From assembly GCA_041690035.1 (NCBI GenBank), contig JBDNFC010000048.1:14210-78209 (forward strand): 64,000 nucleotides of DNA, written 5' to 3'. The stretch comes from CALSPH01 sp041690035 (lineage in GTDB: Bacteria; Bacteroidota; Bacteroidia; NS11-12g; UBA955). Below are positions 19,400 to 28,279 of this stretch, one piece after another. The notes beneath the pieces were generated by a model. It saw only the letters and a list, made by a program, of their open reading frames with translations, did not search any database and was not told the origin of the DNA. The first letter of the stretch is position 1; every line of letters starts with the position of its first letter. The position numbers and the translations under genes are program-made.

Positions 19400-20270
19400 A
19401 TCTATGACAGCTTATGGCAGTTCTTCTGCTGCAATAGGCAATATGCTTATAAAAATAGAGATGAATGCCATTAATGGGAAGTTTGCAGATATCAAATTTA
19501 GAATGCCGGCTCATTGGCAAGAAAAGGAAAATCATTGGCGCAGTCTATTGGCTAAAAAAATAGAAAGAGGCACAGTGCATATAAGCATAAGCACTTCTAT
19601 TATTAACGGAATAGCACAAAAACCAAAGGCCTTAATTAATCAAACTGTCTTTAACAGCTATTGTTCTCAAATAAGAACACTGGCATCACAGCAAAATTTA
19701 GACCCAAGTTTTTTATTGCCATTTATCGTAAATTTACCCGGAGTGCTGCTAGGCGAAAAGGAAGAACTGATAGAAAACATAGATGAAATGTTAGAAAACT
19801 GCCTAGAAAACTGTTACAAAACTTTTGATAAAAACCGCATAGCAGAGGGAGATGCAATAGCAATGGCCTTGATTGCACATATTAAAAGTATTGTTTCTAA
19901 AATAGAAGATGCAAAAACACTAATAGAAATGAGAAATCTGCATTTAAAAACCAAATTGAACCAAATGGCAAAAAAATGGGAAGATGATGTTAAATTTAAT
20001 GCTGAGCGTTTGGAACTGGAGATACTCTATTATTTAGAAAAACTAGATGTTACCGAAGAAATAAATAGGCTTAGTCAACATTGTACATATTTTATAGCCA
20101 CCTTGGCAGAGCAAGCTGCAGGCAAAAAACTTGGCTTTATTTGTCAAGAAATGGGCAGAGAAATAACCACATTAGGCAACAAGGCCAATTATTTTGAACT
20201 GCAAAAAACCAGTGTAGAAATGAAAGAAGAATTAGAAAAAATAAAAGAACAGGTTTTAAATATTTTATAA
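19380..20270 (+). CDS. yicC: YicC family endoribonuclease
   Basis: 296 aa. The N-terminal KSMTAYGSSS, a central LPGVL segment and the conserved C-terminal block (ITTLGNKANYFELQK after GKKLGFICQEMGRE) define the YicC/YloC family, which in E. coli and Bacillus is an endoribonuclease acting on small or bulk RNA. It overlaps the transporter gene by 20 bases. In many Bacteroidota it precedes gmk, which is not the case here. Confidence 0.9.
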   Translation: MQKIQLKSMTAYGSSSAAIGNMLIKIEMNAINGKFADIKFRMPAHWQEKENHWRSLLAKKIERGTVHISISTSIINGIAQKPKALINQTVFNSYCSQIRTLASQQNLDPSFLLPFIVNLPGVLLGEKEELIENIDEMLENCLENCYKTFDKNRIAEGDAIAMALIAHIKSIVSKIEDAKTLIEMRNLHLKTKLNQMAKKWEDDVKFNAERLELEILYYLEKLDVTEEINRLSQHCTYFIATLAEQAAGKKLGFICQEMGREITTLGNKANYFELQKTSVEMKEELEKIKEQVLNIL

Positions 20271-20312
20271 TTCATACAACTTTTAAAAATTTTCTGCGTT
20301 TTTATTATAAAC

Positions 20313-21800
20313 ATGACTAAATTATACCTTATTATTATATATACGGTGCTTTTTACGAGTACACCATTATTTGCTCAGCGTATTAATTCTATCGGTCAAA
20401 GCAATTATGGAACAGCACAATCATTGTTTATTAATCCTTCGCTAAGCGGATACAGCGCATATAATTGGCATATTAATTTGGCAGGAGTTTGGGCCAACAT
20501 CAATAATGATTTTGTTACCTTAAAACTGCCTTACAGTGCATATAAAATTCCAAATAACATTCCTTTAAGGTATAGAGAGCCAAGTGGTGCACCAATTTTT
20601 GAAAATTATTGGCTGCGAGAATCAATTAATGGCAGAGGAAACAAAATAGATGGTGCTGCAGATATTTATGGCCCATCAGCCTCTATAAAAATTAAAAATA
20701 TGCGGGTAGGATTATTTACACAAGGCGCAGCAGGTGTAAGGGTGCACTGCTTGCCAGAAAATTTATCGCATGCTATCATCAATGAATTTGACAGTGCTAA
20801 AAATGCTTTTAGTTTATTTAATCCATTTAGCTCGGGCAAGGTTAATCAGTTTGAAAAAACGACTATTGCAGCAAACAGCAGAGCTCAACTGGGTTTTAAC
20901 ATGGCCTATAACATCCCTTTAGAATGGGACAGGCAATTAATTATTGGTGCGAGTATAAAACGAAATTGGGGGTTTAACGCTGGTTTTTTTCAATCAGAAA
21001 TGATGACACTCAGACCCATTACTGCCGACAGTATCATTTTTGAACCAACGCGCCTATTACTTATGAATACTGAAAATGTAATTGGCAAATCATGGGGATA
21101 CGACCTAGGTGTAACTTATATTTATCATAAAAAAGAATTTAGAAAACCAGGGGGCTACAAAGAAAATAATACACGCTATTTTTATAAAATCAGTGCGGCA
21201 ATTATGGACATAGGCAGTATAAAGTATAAAGATGCATCGTTTACCGAACTAAATATTACAAGAGCTGTGGGCATAAATACCACAAACTTAGAAAATTATG
21301 CCAACAATACCAATGATTACCTAGGCCTTTTAGATAGTTTTATCAATACTGTTGGCAGCTTTAGCACCTATAGAAGAGACGTAAATATAGGATTGCCAAC
21401 ACGTTTTGTTATTTCCTTAGAAAAACAAATAAGAGCTCATTTTTTTGTAAATGCAACGCTAACTCAAAGTTTAAGAAAAAGACACAGCATGCATGCTAGG
21501 TATCAAAGCACTTTGATGCTCAATCCGAGGTGGGAATATGCATATTTTGAAGTATCTGTGCCATTATTATTGGCCTATGATTATCGCGCATTTAGAGCAG
21601 GGCTGAGTATCAGAATAGGGCCTATCTATTTAGGAACAAATAGTTTAGCTAGTTTTTTATATACCAAGGGACTGCGTGATGTAGATATTTTTGCAGGTAT
21701 TGCCTTTGGTAATATTCCCAATTTTAACCTTACCAGTTGGATGAACAACTATCATGAGAGAAAAAAGAAAAAACGTGCCCAAGATTGTTTTAAGTATTAG
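20313..21800 (+). CDS. Outer-membrane protein, DUF5723-like
   Basis: 495 aa with signal peptide ending TSTPLFAQ. The body is a long series of amphipathic strands with asparagine-rich turns and the opening pattern (GTAQSLFINPSLSGYS) of PorP/DUF5723-type Bacteroidota outer-membrane proteins. Ends in a basic tail (RKKKKRAQ). The role is unknown; proteins of this kind are often lineage-specific. It starts 43 bases after yicC and may be the last gene of that transcript. Confidence 0.65.
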   Translation: MTKLYLIIIYTVLFTSTPLFAQRINSIGQSNYGTAQSLFINPSLSGYSAYNWHINLAGVWANINNDFVTLKLPYSAYKIPNNIPLRYREPSGAPIFENYWLRESINGRGNKIDGAADIYGPSASIKIKNMRVGLFTQGAAGVRVHCLPENLSHAIINEFDSAKNAFSLFNPFSSGKVNQFEKTTIAANSRAQLGFNMAYNIPLEWDRQLIIGASIKRNWGFNAGFFQSEMMTLRPITADSIIFEPTRLLLMNTENVIGKSWGYDLGVTYIYHKKEFRKPGGYKENNTRYFYKISAAIMDIGSIKYKDASFTELNITRAVGINTTNLENYANNTNDYLGLLDSFINTVGSFSTYRRDVNIGLPTRFVISLEKQIRAHFFVNATLTQSLRKRHSMHARYQSTLMLNPRWEYAYFEVSVPLLLAYDYRAFRAGLSIRIGPIYLGTNSLASFLYTKGLRDVDIFAGIAFGNIPNFNLTSWMNNYHERKKKKRAQDCFKY

Positions 21801-21805
21801 TAAAT

Positions 21806-21950
21806 TTTGGTTAAACGCTAATTAATAATTTAAACCTATTCAAAACTGAGGCATTAATTTAAACCAATTTTTGATTTTAATTGAACAGAGAATTAAAATC
21901 AAAAAAGTTTACAAACTTAATGGAATAGTGTCTTAATTTTAACCAAAGCA
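21806..21950. repeat. Repeat-rich intergenic segment with a perfect 15-bp hairpin
   Basis: Between convergent genes. A perfect inverted repeat (TTTTTGATTTTAATT, 21868-21882, with its complement at 21891-21905, loop GAACAGAG) is flanked by three AATTTnAACC motifs (21827-21836, 21856-21865, 21935-21944), and an outer pair TTTTGGTTAAA / TTTTAACCAAA encloses the whole. It may terminate both genes; the repeated motif is not explained by that. Confidence 0.6.
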
Positions 21951-22080
21951 AAATTACATTATTAAAAAAAAATTATATTAATGGATATGCCTTTTCAAGG
22001 ATTTTTTGAATCTAAAAATCCAAATAAGCATTATAAGTTTTCTTTTGCAGCACGCTTTCCGATTTTTCAAGAATAATATA

Positions 22081-22584
22081 TTAATAATATTTTTTGCCGA
22101 GTTTGTTTAGATATATTGCAAGATTTTCTTTACAACCAGTGCAAGAAGGCTCTTTGATAAATACAAGAACGGAAACATGCCCAAGCTCTAGTTTTTTTGT
22201 ATCATTAAAGAGGTTACCAACTTGCAAATGAGAGTTAATAACAGAAACTATTCTTTTTTGTGAACTACATCCTAAAGAATAAGCAATAAAAAGTATAAAA
22301 CATTTTTTAATCATACTTAAACACCCACAAAGAAATAACTGGATCAAGGGTTTTTTTCCCATCTTTTTAAGAAAGTATTCTCTGTAGCTTAAATTCTCAA
22401 TATAAGGAATATCAATCCTTACCTGATAAATAAAATTTTCGGTGCATGCAGTTAAATGACTATCTGAAGGTAATGGCATGCCACCAGCAAAGATATTTAA
22501 ATTTGTATTAAAGGGCAATGGTGTTTCTACTTGCCTATTAGACTGCACTGCAATCCAAGAATCAGCTGATTTAATCAGGTTCAT
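22081..22584 (-). CDS. Unrecognised ORF; C-terminal part is a truncated thioredoxin-like lipoprotein
   Basis: 167 codons, probably two things in one frame. Residues 1-85 (AVQSNRQVETPLP, REYFLKKMGKK) match nothing I know. From Met91 (22314) the frame reads as a lipoprotein: MIKKCFILFIAYSLGCSSQK with lipobox SLGC, then a short stretch ending in VFIKEPSCTGCKENLAIYL, a CxxC motif like thiol-disulfide oxidoreductases. The frame stops at TAA (22081), but the next codons (YIILEKSESVLQKKTYNAYL) continue plausibly, so the thioredoxin-like domain looks cut by a nonsense change. Last ORF of a minus-strand run of four. Confidence 0.45.
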   Translation of the reverse strand: MNLIKSADSWIAVQSNRQVETPLPFNTNLNIFAGGMPLPSDSHLTACTENFIYQVRIDIPYIENLSYREYFLKKMGKKPLIQLFLCGCLSMIKKCFILFIAYSLGCSSQKRIVSVINSHLQVGNLFNDTKKLELGHVSVLVFIKEPSCTGCKENLAIYLNKLGKKYY

Positions 22585-22593
22585 TGTAAATCT

Positions 22594-22920
22594 TTATATA
22601 AATTTATTTATAGTATCGTAATAATACCAGCGCACAAATAAATTTGTGGAGTCAATAAATGCTACATATTCAATTTTAGCAATTTTGCTTGAATTAGATT
22701 TAGTAAGCAAACCCCAATATAAATTAAAGTCGCTCATATTTTTTGCAACAGCTTCAATCCAGCTTTTTGATGGCAATACCCAATTACTGTCAAATTTTTC
22801 GGTAGCCAACTTGAGTGCATCTATAGTTTTAAAATCATTATCCACAAAAAGAAAATTGAGGCCATCGAATAAAGGAAAAACGAATTTATCGCCATTAAAG
22901 GTGATAAGTTTCCCTGGCAT
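22594..22920 (-). CDS. Hypothetical protein, 108 aa
   Basis: No recognised family. Soluble, mixed alpha/beta composition, with a WIEAVAKNMSDFNLYW segment and a C-terminus rich in Tyr/Trp (VRWYYYDTINKFI). Begins 12 bases after the upstream ORF and ends 9 bases before the next, which suggests an operon with its neighbours. Whether intact or a fragment is not clear. Confidence 0.5.
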   Translation of the reverse strand: MPGKLITFNGDKFVFPLFDGLNFLFVDNDFKTIDALKLATEKFDSNWVLPSKSWIEAVAKNMSDFNLYWGLLTKSNSSKIAKIEYVAFIDSTNLFVRWYYYDTINKFI

Positions 22921-22932
22921 AAAATGAGTGTA

Positions 22933-23118
22933 TTAAGGAAATGGAACATCCAAAAAAATACTAGCTATTGGCTTGCCTTTTAAATTAAATTTTCTATGTT
23001 CGGCTTTATGCAAGCTGCTATTGGGGTGAAAGTTGTAATAAAAGCCAGTTACCAAGCATTGCTGCGATAAGAAAAGATAGTGTGCTCTTTCACAAGCAAA
23101 AGAATAAATTTCTTTCAT
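22933..23118 (-). CDS. Hypothetical small protein, 61 aa
   Basis: An earlier in-frame start (23184) exists, but the ATG at 23118 overlaps the stop of the preceding gene in an ATGA, the usual coupled arrangement. The product (MKEIYSFACERAHYLF...) has two Cys, several aromatic residues and a proline-ended C-terminus LDVPFP; no family recognised. Confidence 0.45.
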   Translation of the reverse strand: MKEIYSFACERAHYLFLSQQCLVTGFYYNFHPNSSLHKAEHRKFNLKGKPIASIFLDVPFP

Positions 23119-23471
23119 TTTAATTTTTGATAAACAATGCACCTTTCCAACAAGGAGAAAATAAACAAAATGGTCAGTAACCAAAAATCATCCGGACGTT
23201 CGCCAATTGGGTATTTTCCTGTTAATCTAAAGGTGCTTTTTATAAGGTTTTGCTTTTGATGGTTATAATCAATAAGATAAAAATGCTTATCTTTAATATA
23301 TGATATAAAAATGTTGTTGTTTTCAGTTTTGACGGCAACCACCCAATCAGCAATGCTCGCTGTTATTTTTATTTCATCAAAATTTAACACCGAATCTAAA
23401 TGAAACGATTGGCGCTGCGAAAGAAGCAGGTTGCAAGTAAATAATGTGAACACTAAAAATATGGACTTCAT
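23115..23471 (-). CDS. Hypothetical exported protein with C-terminal membrane segment
   Basis: 118 aa from the ATG at 23471 (13 codons inside the longest frame), chosen because it opens directly with a signal peptide, MKSIFLVFTLFTCNLLLSQ. A short beta-rich domain follows (NFDEIKITASIADWVVAV...), then a second hydrophobic stretch (FWLLTILFIFSLLERCIV) close to the C-terminus. First gene of the run 23471-22081. Not recognised; could be the head of a longer protein broken downstream. Confidence 0.5.
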   Translation of the reverse strand: MKSIFLVFTLFTCNLLLSQRQSFHLDSVLNFDEIKITASIADWVVAVKTENNNIFISYIKDKHFYLIDYNHQKQNLIKSTFRLTGKYPIGERPDDFWLLTILFIFSLLERCIVYQKLK

Positions 23472-23623
23472 ATAATTAAAATACAATACTAAACCTTTTT
23501 TAAAGTTCATTTATTGCAAATATAGCAATACAATTTGCACATATTGCATTATGGATATAAAAATAGTATACCCAACAATATTTAAGCATCCTAGTAAAAC
23601 CAATGGTTTAGCCAGCTTGAATA

Positions 23624-24172
23624 TTAATTTTTATCCCTTTTTTCTAGACATATTAATTTTTTATGTCTCAAATTAAAAACTAACCCAAATTGATGCTCAA
23701 TATTATATACCTTATGGTTGTTGTTATTTAAAGTATAGCTGTAATTGATTCCACAGTTTTTAAAAGGGAGATAAGATAATCCTATACATACTCTATGAGG
23801 TGCTTCGCTTTCATTAAGCAAGTAGGTGTAGCGGACAGTGGGCCAAAAATGCCTAAATTTTGCTGCGCCAAGTTGCAGATTTGTAGAAAGACCTAAATAT
23901 ACCTTTCCTCTACTAAAATGTGCAATACCACCTGCACTTAGATAGGTATATTCTGATGTATTGAGCACATCTATTTTACGTGTTTTTCTTATTGCTAGTG
24001 TTTTCTCAGCATTGATATAAAACCTATTAGAAGTGCCTAGCTGATAATGCTGAGCATGAAACAAGCATAATTTTTTTTCGTTAAAAGCTAAACTTTTTAT
24101 TGGAGATAATACCAACGTGTTAAAATACAAAACCAAAATAAATTTATTATTCAAACCCGCAATATTATTCAA
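23624..24172 (-). CDS. Hypothetical envelope protein, barrel-like
   Basis: 182 aa; start TTG at 24172 overlaps the end of the reductase gene by 8 bases. The N-terminus is hydrophobic (FILVLYFNTLVLSPIKSLAF), then amphipathic strands alternate (YLSAGGIAHFSRGKVYLGLS, RHFWPTVRYTYLL, GINYSYTL) in the manner of a small outer-membrane barrel. No family name can be given. Probably the last gene of asd / reductase / this protein. Confidence 0.5.
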   Translation of the reverse strand: MNNIAGLNNKFILVLYFNTLVLSPIKSLAFNEKKLCLFHAQHYQLGTSNRFYINAEKTLAIRKTRKIDVLNTSEYTYLSAGGIAHFSRGKVYLGLSTNLQLGAAKFRHFWPTVRYTYLLNESEAPHRVCIGLSYLPFKNCGINYSYTLNNNNHKVYNIEHQFGLVFNLRHKKLICLEKRDKN

Positions 24173-25241
24173 ATTTTAGCTCCACCTCATTGCTTCTAAT
24201 TTGCGATTGACAAGTGAGTATGTATCCTTCTGCTATCTCTGCATCACTTAACCCTTCGCGCTCTATCATGTGCACATCGCCCTTTATCAACTTAGCACGA
24301 CAAGTGGTGCACACCCCGATAGTGCAGCTGTATGGTGGTTGAAGTCCTTCGTGATTTGCTGCATCTAATATGGTGGTTTTATCATCTATTTCTATTTCGT
24401 GCACTTTTCCATACAGATGCACTTTAACACTGCCATACCCCTTGAAATTATTATCTACCGCATCAATTGTTACAGAGACATCAGTTTTATTTGATGCAGT
24501 GGGCGAAGTAAAATATTCTGTAAATATAGCATCGGCAGGTACGCCATTATTGCTAAGTCCTTGTTTTACAACATCCATCATTCCTGTAGGACCGCAGATA
24601 TAGTATTTGCAATCTAGGTAACTGCCTTGTATTCTGCTCTGCAATATTTGTCCTACTTTTTCCATATTAAGTATTCCTTTTAGCCCAAACCACATCATGG
24701 GTGCGCTGTCGTAGGAATAAAACACCTTAAATCTATCTTTATTTTTATCGGCCAATTGATCTATCACATTGCTAAACATTACCTCATCCTTAGTTTTATT
24801 GGCATAAATAAGTGTAATCGTGCTATTAGGCTCTTGGTTTAGCAAAGATTTTAGAATAGATAATAGGGGTGTTATACCGCTACCTCCTCCAAAAAGCACA
24901 TAATGTTGCCGCGTGTTTGCATTAATATCTACCACAAATTTACCATTTGGCGGTAATACTTGTATTTCATCCCCTTCTTTTAAAGCATCATTAAGAAAGC
25001 TAGACATTTTACCCTCAAACACCTTTTTTACCCCAATAGCTGGGGCACTATCTGTAAATGGGCTACTGCAGAGGCTGTATGCCCTGCGCACTAATTCGCC
25101 ATTTATCATTGTTTCTAAGGTAAGATATTGACCGGGTTTATAAGAGAATTCTGCAGCCAACTCTGAAGGAATAGCTAGCTGTATGCTAACAGCATCTTTT
25201 GTTTCTCGCGAGATTTTAGCAATTTTTATAGGGTATAACAT
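24165..25241 (-). CDS. Ferredoxin--NADP+ reductase-like flavoprotein with C-terminal 2Fe-2S domain (PaaE type)
   Basis: 358 aa: N-terminal FAD-binding barrel (RRAYSLCSSP), NAD(P)-binding domain (GGGSGITPLLSIL near residue 115) and a plant-type 2Fe-2S ferredoxin domain (CTIGVCTTC near 310, final Cys in ILTCQ). This order is that of PaaE, the reductase of phenylacetyl-CoA epoxidase, and of HCP reductase Hcr-like proteins. No paaABCD genes are here, so it probably serves another oxygenase or as a general electron donor. It lies 7 bases after asd. Confidence 0.85.
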   Translation of the reverse strand: MLYPIKIAKISRETKDAVSIQLAIPSELAAEFSYKPGQYLTLETMINGELVRRAYSLCSSPFTDSAPAIGVKKVFEGKMSSFLNDALKEGDEIQVLPPNGKFVVDINANTRQHYVLFGGGSGITPLLSILKSLLNQEPNSTITLIYANKTKDEVMFSNVIDQLADKNKDRFKVFYSYDSAPMMWFGLKGILNMEKVGQILQSRIQGSYLDCKYYICGPTGMMDVVKQGLSNNGVPADAIFTEYFTSPTASNKTDVSVTIDAVDNNFKGYGSVKVHLYGKVHEIEIDDKTTILDAANHEGLQPPYSCTIGVCTTCRAKLIKGDVHMIEREGLSDAEIAEGYILTCQSQIRSNEVELKFE

Positions 25242-25248
25242 ATTTTAA

Positions 25249-26247
25249 TTATTGTGTATTTATAAATCCTGATTTAATAAGATACTGCACTATTTGCACG
25301 GCATTGTATGCTGCTCCTTTGCGCAGATTATCGGCAACTATCCACAGATTGAGCGTTTTTGGCTGGCTTTCATCTCTTCTTATTCTACCCACAAAAACCT
25401 CGTTTCGTTCATGAGCAGTAATAGGCATAGGATAAATATTGTTTTTTACATCATCCAAAATCGCTATACCACTGCTAGATGCCAAAAGACTATTTACTGT
25501 TTCTATATCAAATTCATTTTCAAATTCAATATTTACACTTTCACTGTGCCCCCCAATGGCTGGCACACGCACCGCTGTGGCGGTTAAAGAAATGTTTTTG
25601 TCTAGAATTTTTTTGGTTTCTAGCGTCATCTTCATTTCCTCTTTTGTGTAACCATTATCCATAAAAACATCAATATGAGGCAAAATGTTCATGTCTATAG
25701 GGTGTGGATATGCTTTTTCGCCATTGTTTATCCCTTTTCTTTCATCCATTAATTGGTTTACTGCCAAAATCCCCGTGCCTGTTACAGATTGATAAGTAGA
25801 AACCACCACCCTTTTAACCTTATACTCTTGGTGCAAGGGCGCCAATACTAAAACCATCTGTATAGTGCTGCAATTGGGATTGGCTATAATAAAATGTTCT
25901 TTAGTAATGGCTGAAGCATTAATTTCTGGTACCACCAAAGGCACTTTTTCATCCATTCGCCAAGCACTAGAGTTATCTATTACCCTAGTGCCAACTGCGG
26001 CAAATTTAGGCGCCCATTCTTTGCTCACTTCTCCTCCTGCACTAAATAAAGCAATATCACAATTGGCATTTATGGCATCTTGCATGCTTACTACCCCAAA
26101 TTCTTTTTGCCTATAATTAATTATTTTACCTATTGACCGCTCAGATGCAACTGGATAAAGATGTGTAATATCTATATTTTGCTCTGCCAAAACCTCCAAC
26201 ATTTTTGTGCCCACAAGTCCGGTGGCACCCACTACTGCTACTTTCAT
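25249..26247 (-). CDS. asd: Aspartate-semialdehyde dehydrogenase
   Basis: 332 aa. Reduces aspartyl phosphate to aspartate semialdehyde for Lys/DAP, Thr and Met synthesis. GATGLVGTKML binds NADP, FSAGGEVSKEW is conserved, IANPNCSTIQMV contains the catalytic Cys and GGHSESVNIEF the substrate region with the catalytic His. Full length. A 7-bp inverted repeat (ATGGTAC 26263-26269 / GTACCAT 26296-26302) lies just upstream. Confidence 0.96.
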   Translation of the reverse strand: MKVAVVGATGLVGTKMLEVLAEQNIDITHLYPVASERSIGKIINYRQKEFGVVSMQDAINANCDIALFSAGGEVSKEWAPKFAAVGTRVIDNSSAWRMDEKVPLVVPEINASAITKEHFIIANPNCSTIQMVLVLAPLHQEYKVKRVVVSTYQSVTGTGILAVNQLMDERKGINNGEKAYPHPIDMNILPHIDVFMDNGYTKEEMKMTLETKKILDKNISLTATAVRVPAIGGHSESVNIEFENEFDIETVNSLLASSSGIAILDDVKNNIYPMPITAHERNEVFVGRIRRDESQPKTLNLWIVADNLRKGAAYNAVQIVQYLIKSGFINTQ

Positions 26248-26262
26248 TTTTTTTACTTAATT

Positions 26263-26302
26263 ATGGTACAAAAAAACAATTTTTTTTTCGAAATAGTACC
26301 AT
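26263..26302. repeat. Inverted repeat upstream of asd
   Basis: ATGGTAC and GTACCAT separated by 26 AT-rich bases, 16 bp ahead of asd. Possible operator, but short enough to be accidental. Confidence 0.3.
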
Positions 26303-26369
26303 TTATTGCAAATGACTTTTACGCTTAAAAGGCTTCTATAAACAAAAAATAAGGGTGGTTTATAAAATC

Positions 26370-28259
26370 CTACAAATACATTGCTTCAATGTAGGTAGCA
26401 TATTTTTCTTCTACCACTTTTCGCTTCGCTTTTAGGGTAATGGTTATTTCATTATTTTCTATACTAAAAGGATTTCGCTTCAATGCAAAATCTTTAATCC
26501 GCTCGTACTTTGCCAAATTATTAGATAACTTTTTTATATCAACGCTTACCCAATCTTTGATAGCTTGGTCGGTAATCATTAAATCATCAGATGCAAAAAA
26601 ATCATCTTTTAATCCCAATTCGCGTTTTAATGTTTCTTGATTAGGAACAATAATGGCAGTTATATATTCTCTTTTATCACCAATTAAAAAAATTTGCTCA
26701 ATTCTGTCACTTTTAAGATAATTGTTTTCTACCGGAGTTGGGAAAACATTTTTTCCTAGTGAAGTTTTAAACATGTTTTTTATCCTGTCTGTAATTTTCA
26801 AATATCCTTTTTCAAATTTTCCAATATCACCAGTATGAAACCAACCCTCTGCATCAAATACAGCATTAGTTTCTTCTGGCTTATTATAATAGCCACCCAT
26901 AATGTTTGGCCCTTTTACCAATATCTCTCCTTCTTCACTTTCAAAATTAGGTTGATAGCTTTTATAAGTTTGAGTTGTAATTATTTGTAAAGTAACAGTA
27001 TTTTGCAAAGCTACTTCTTGCCTTGGCGCTACTCTGCCAGCTGTGCCATATACTTGATTATGAAACTCATTTACTGTTACAAACGGACTGGTTTCTGTTA
27101 AACCATAGCCTTCTTGAACCCGCATACCCACATTACCAAAAAACTCAGCCACATGCACTGGCAGTGCACCTCCCCCACTTACAAATAAACGCATTTTTCC
27201 TCCTAGCCGTTGATGAATTTTAGTATACACAAGTTTGTGGGCAATTACATATTGCAGATTGAGCATAAAGGGGATACTTTTTTGAGCATCTTTTGTTTTT
27301 CTATATCTTTCGCCTACAATTAACGACCAATTAAATATTTTTGCACTTATTGCGCTTCCACTAGTGGCATTTTTGCGCACACGCTCTTCTATTTTTTCCA
27401 GCAATCTGGGCACACATGCCAGTATAGTAGGCTGAATCTCTGCTACATTCTGGGATACTTTTTCTAAACTTTCTGCAAAAGCCACCTCTCCGCCAATGTA
27501 TGTTCCTAAATAATATGTAGCCATGCGCTCATAAACATGGCAAAGCGGCAAAAAAGAAAGAAATCTATCATCCTTATTAATTGCAGGACAAAGCTCTAAG
27601 GCATCAAAACAATTGCTTCCAAAATTCCAATGGCTAAGCATTACCCCTTTTGGCACACCTGTTGTTCCAGATGTGTAAATAAGAGTTGCTAAATCTTGCG
27701 GTCCCACTGCCATAAATCTCTCTTGCAAAGTGTCTATAAATTGGGGTAATAATTGTGTGCCTTCCTCAATAATTTGTGCCAGAGAAATGGCCATCTCATC
27801 ATTTCCATGATACTCGTATCCTAATATTATATCTTTTACCAAGGAACAGTTTTGACTAATTTTTTGAAATTTTTTATATAAAAACGGATTACCTACCACT
27901 ATCATTTTACTGTGGCTATCGTTTAGAATATAAGCAGTTTCTTCTGGAGTTAATGTTGGGTAGATACTTGCATTTGCACATCCTATTTTTATGAGTGCCT
28001 GGTCTATAAACACATATTCCGGACTGTTTTCTAAGCATATTGCTACTTTATCACCATGTACTAAACCTTTGCTAAGAAACCAAACCGCTATAGCATCAAT
28101 ATTGCTTAAAGTAGTTTTATAGCTTGTAGGTGTATATTTTCCATCAATTTTTTGCCAAAAGTAGGTTTTATCCGGGTTGTGAATATGATGAGCCGCATTT
28201 AATAAAAAATGGTGAAGACTCTTAAAATCACGTTCTACAGGATAGTTGTTTATTCGCAT
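26370..28259 (-). CDS. Long-chain fatty-acid--CoA ligase (AMP-binding)
   Basis: 629 aa adenylate-forming enzyme. P-loop-like motif LIYTSGTTGVPKGVMLSH near residue 190, VQEGYGLTETSPFVTVN near 385, GWFHTGDIGKF and the C-terminal domain hinge ITDRIKNMFKTSLGKNVFP. Length and motif spacing fit the FadD15/FAA long-chain group. It activates fatty acids as acyl-CoA for lipid turnover or beta-oxidation. Starts 20 bases after the glycosyltransferase fusion, in the recR transcript. Confidence 0.92.
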   Translation of the reverse strand: MRINNYPVERDFKSLHHFLLNAAHHIHNPDKTYFWQKIDGKYTPTSYKTTLSNIDAIAVWFLSKGLVHGDKVAICLENSPEYVFIDQALIKIGCANASIYPTLTPEETAYILNDSHSKMIVVGNPFLYKKFQKISQNCSLVKDIILGYEYHGNDEMAISLAQIIEEGTQLLPQFIDTLQERFMAVGPQDLATLIYTSGTTGVPKGVMLSHWNFGSNCFDALELCPAINKDDRFLSFLPLCHVYERMATYYLGTYIGGEVAFAESLEKVSQNVAEIQPTILACVPRLLEKIEERVRKNATSGSAISAKIFNWSLIVGERYRKTKDAQKSIPFMLNLQYVIAHKLVYTKIHQRLGGKMRLFVSGGGALPVHVAEFFGNVGMRVQEGYGLTETSPFVTVNEFHNQVYGTAGRVAPRQEVALQNTVTLQIITTQTYKSYQPNFESEEGEILVKGPNIMGGYYNKPEETNAVFDAEGWFHTGDIGKFEKGYLKITDRIKNMFKTSLGKNVFPTPVENNYLKSDRIEQIFLIGDKREYITAIIVPNQETLKRELGLKDDFFASDDLMITDQAIKDWVSVDIKKLSNNLAKYERIKDFALKRNPFSIENNEITITLKAKRKVVEEKYATYIEAMYL

Positions 28260-28279
28260 GATGCAATATTAAGTAATTT

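Noticed and set aside
21981..22076. 31-aa ORF (MDMPFQGFFESKN...)
   Set aside because: On the opposite strand, the same bases read as a continuation of the broken thioredoxin-like frame; no independent support.
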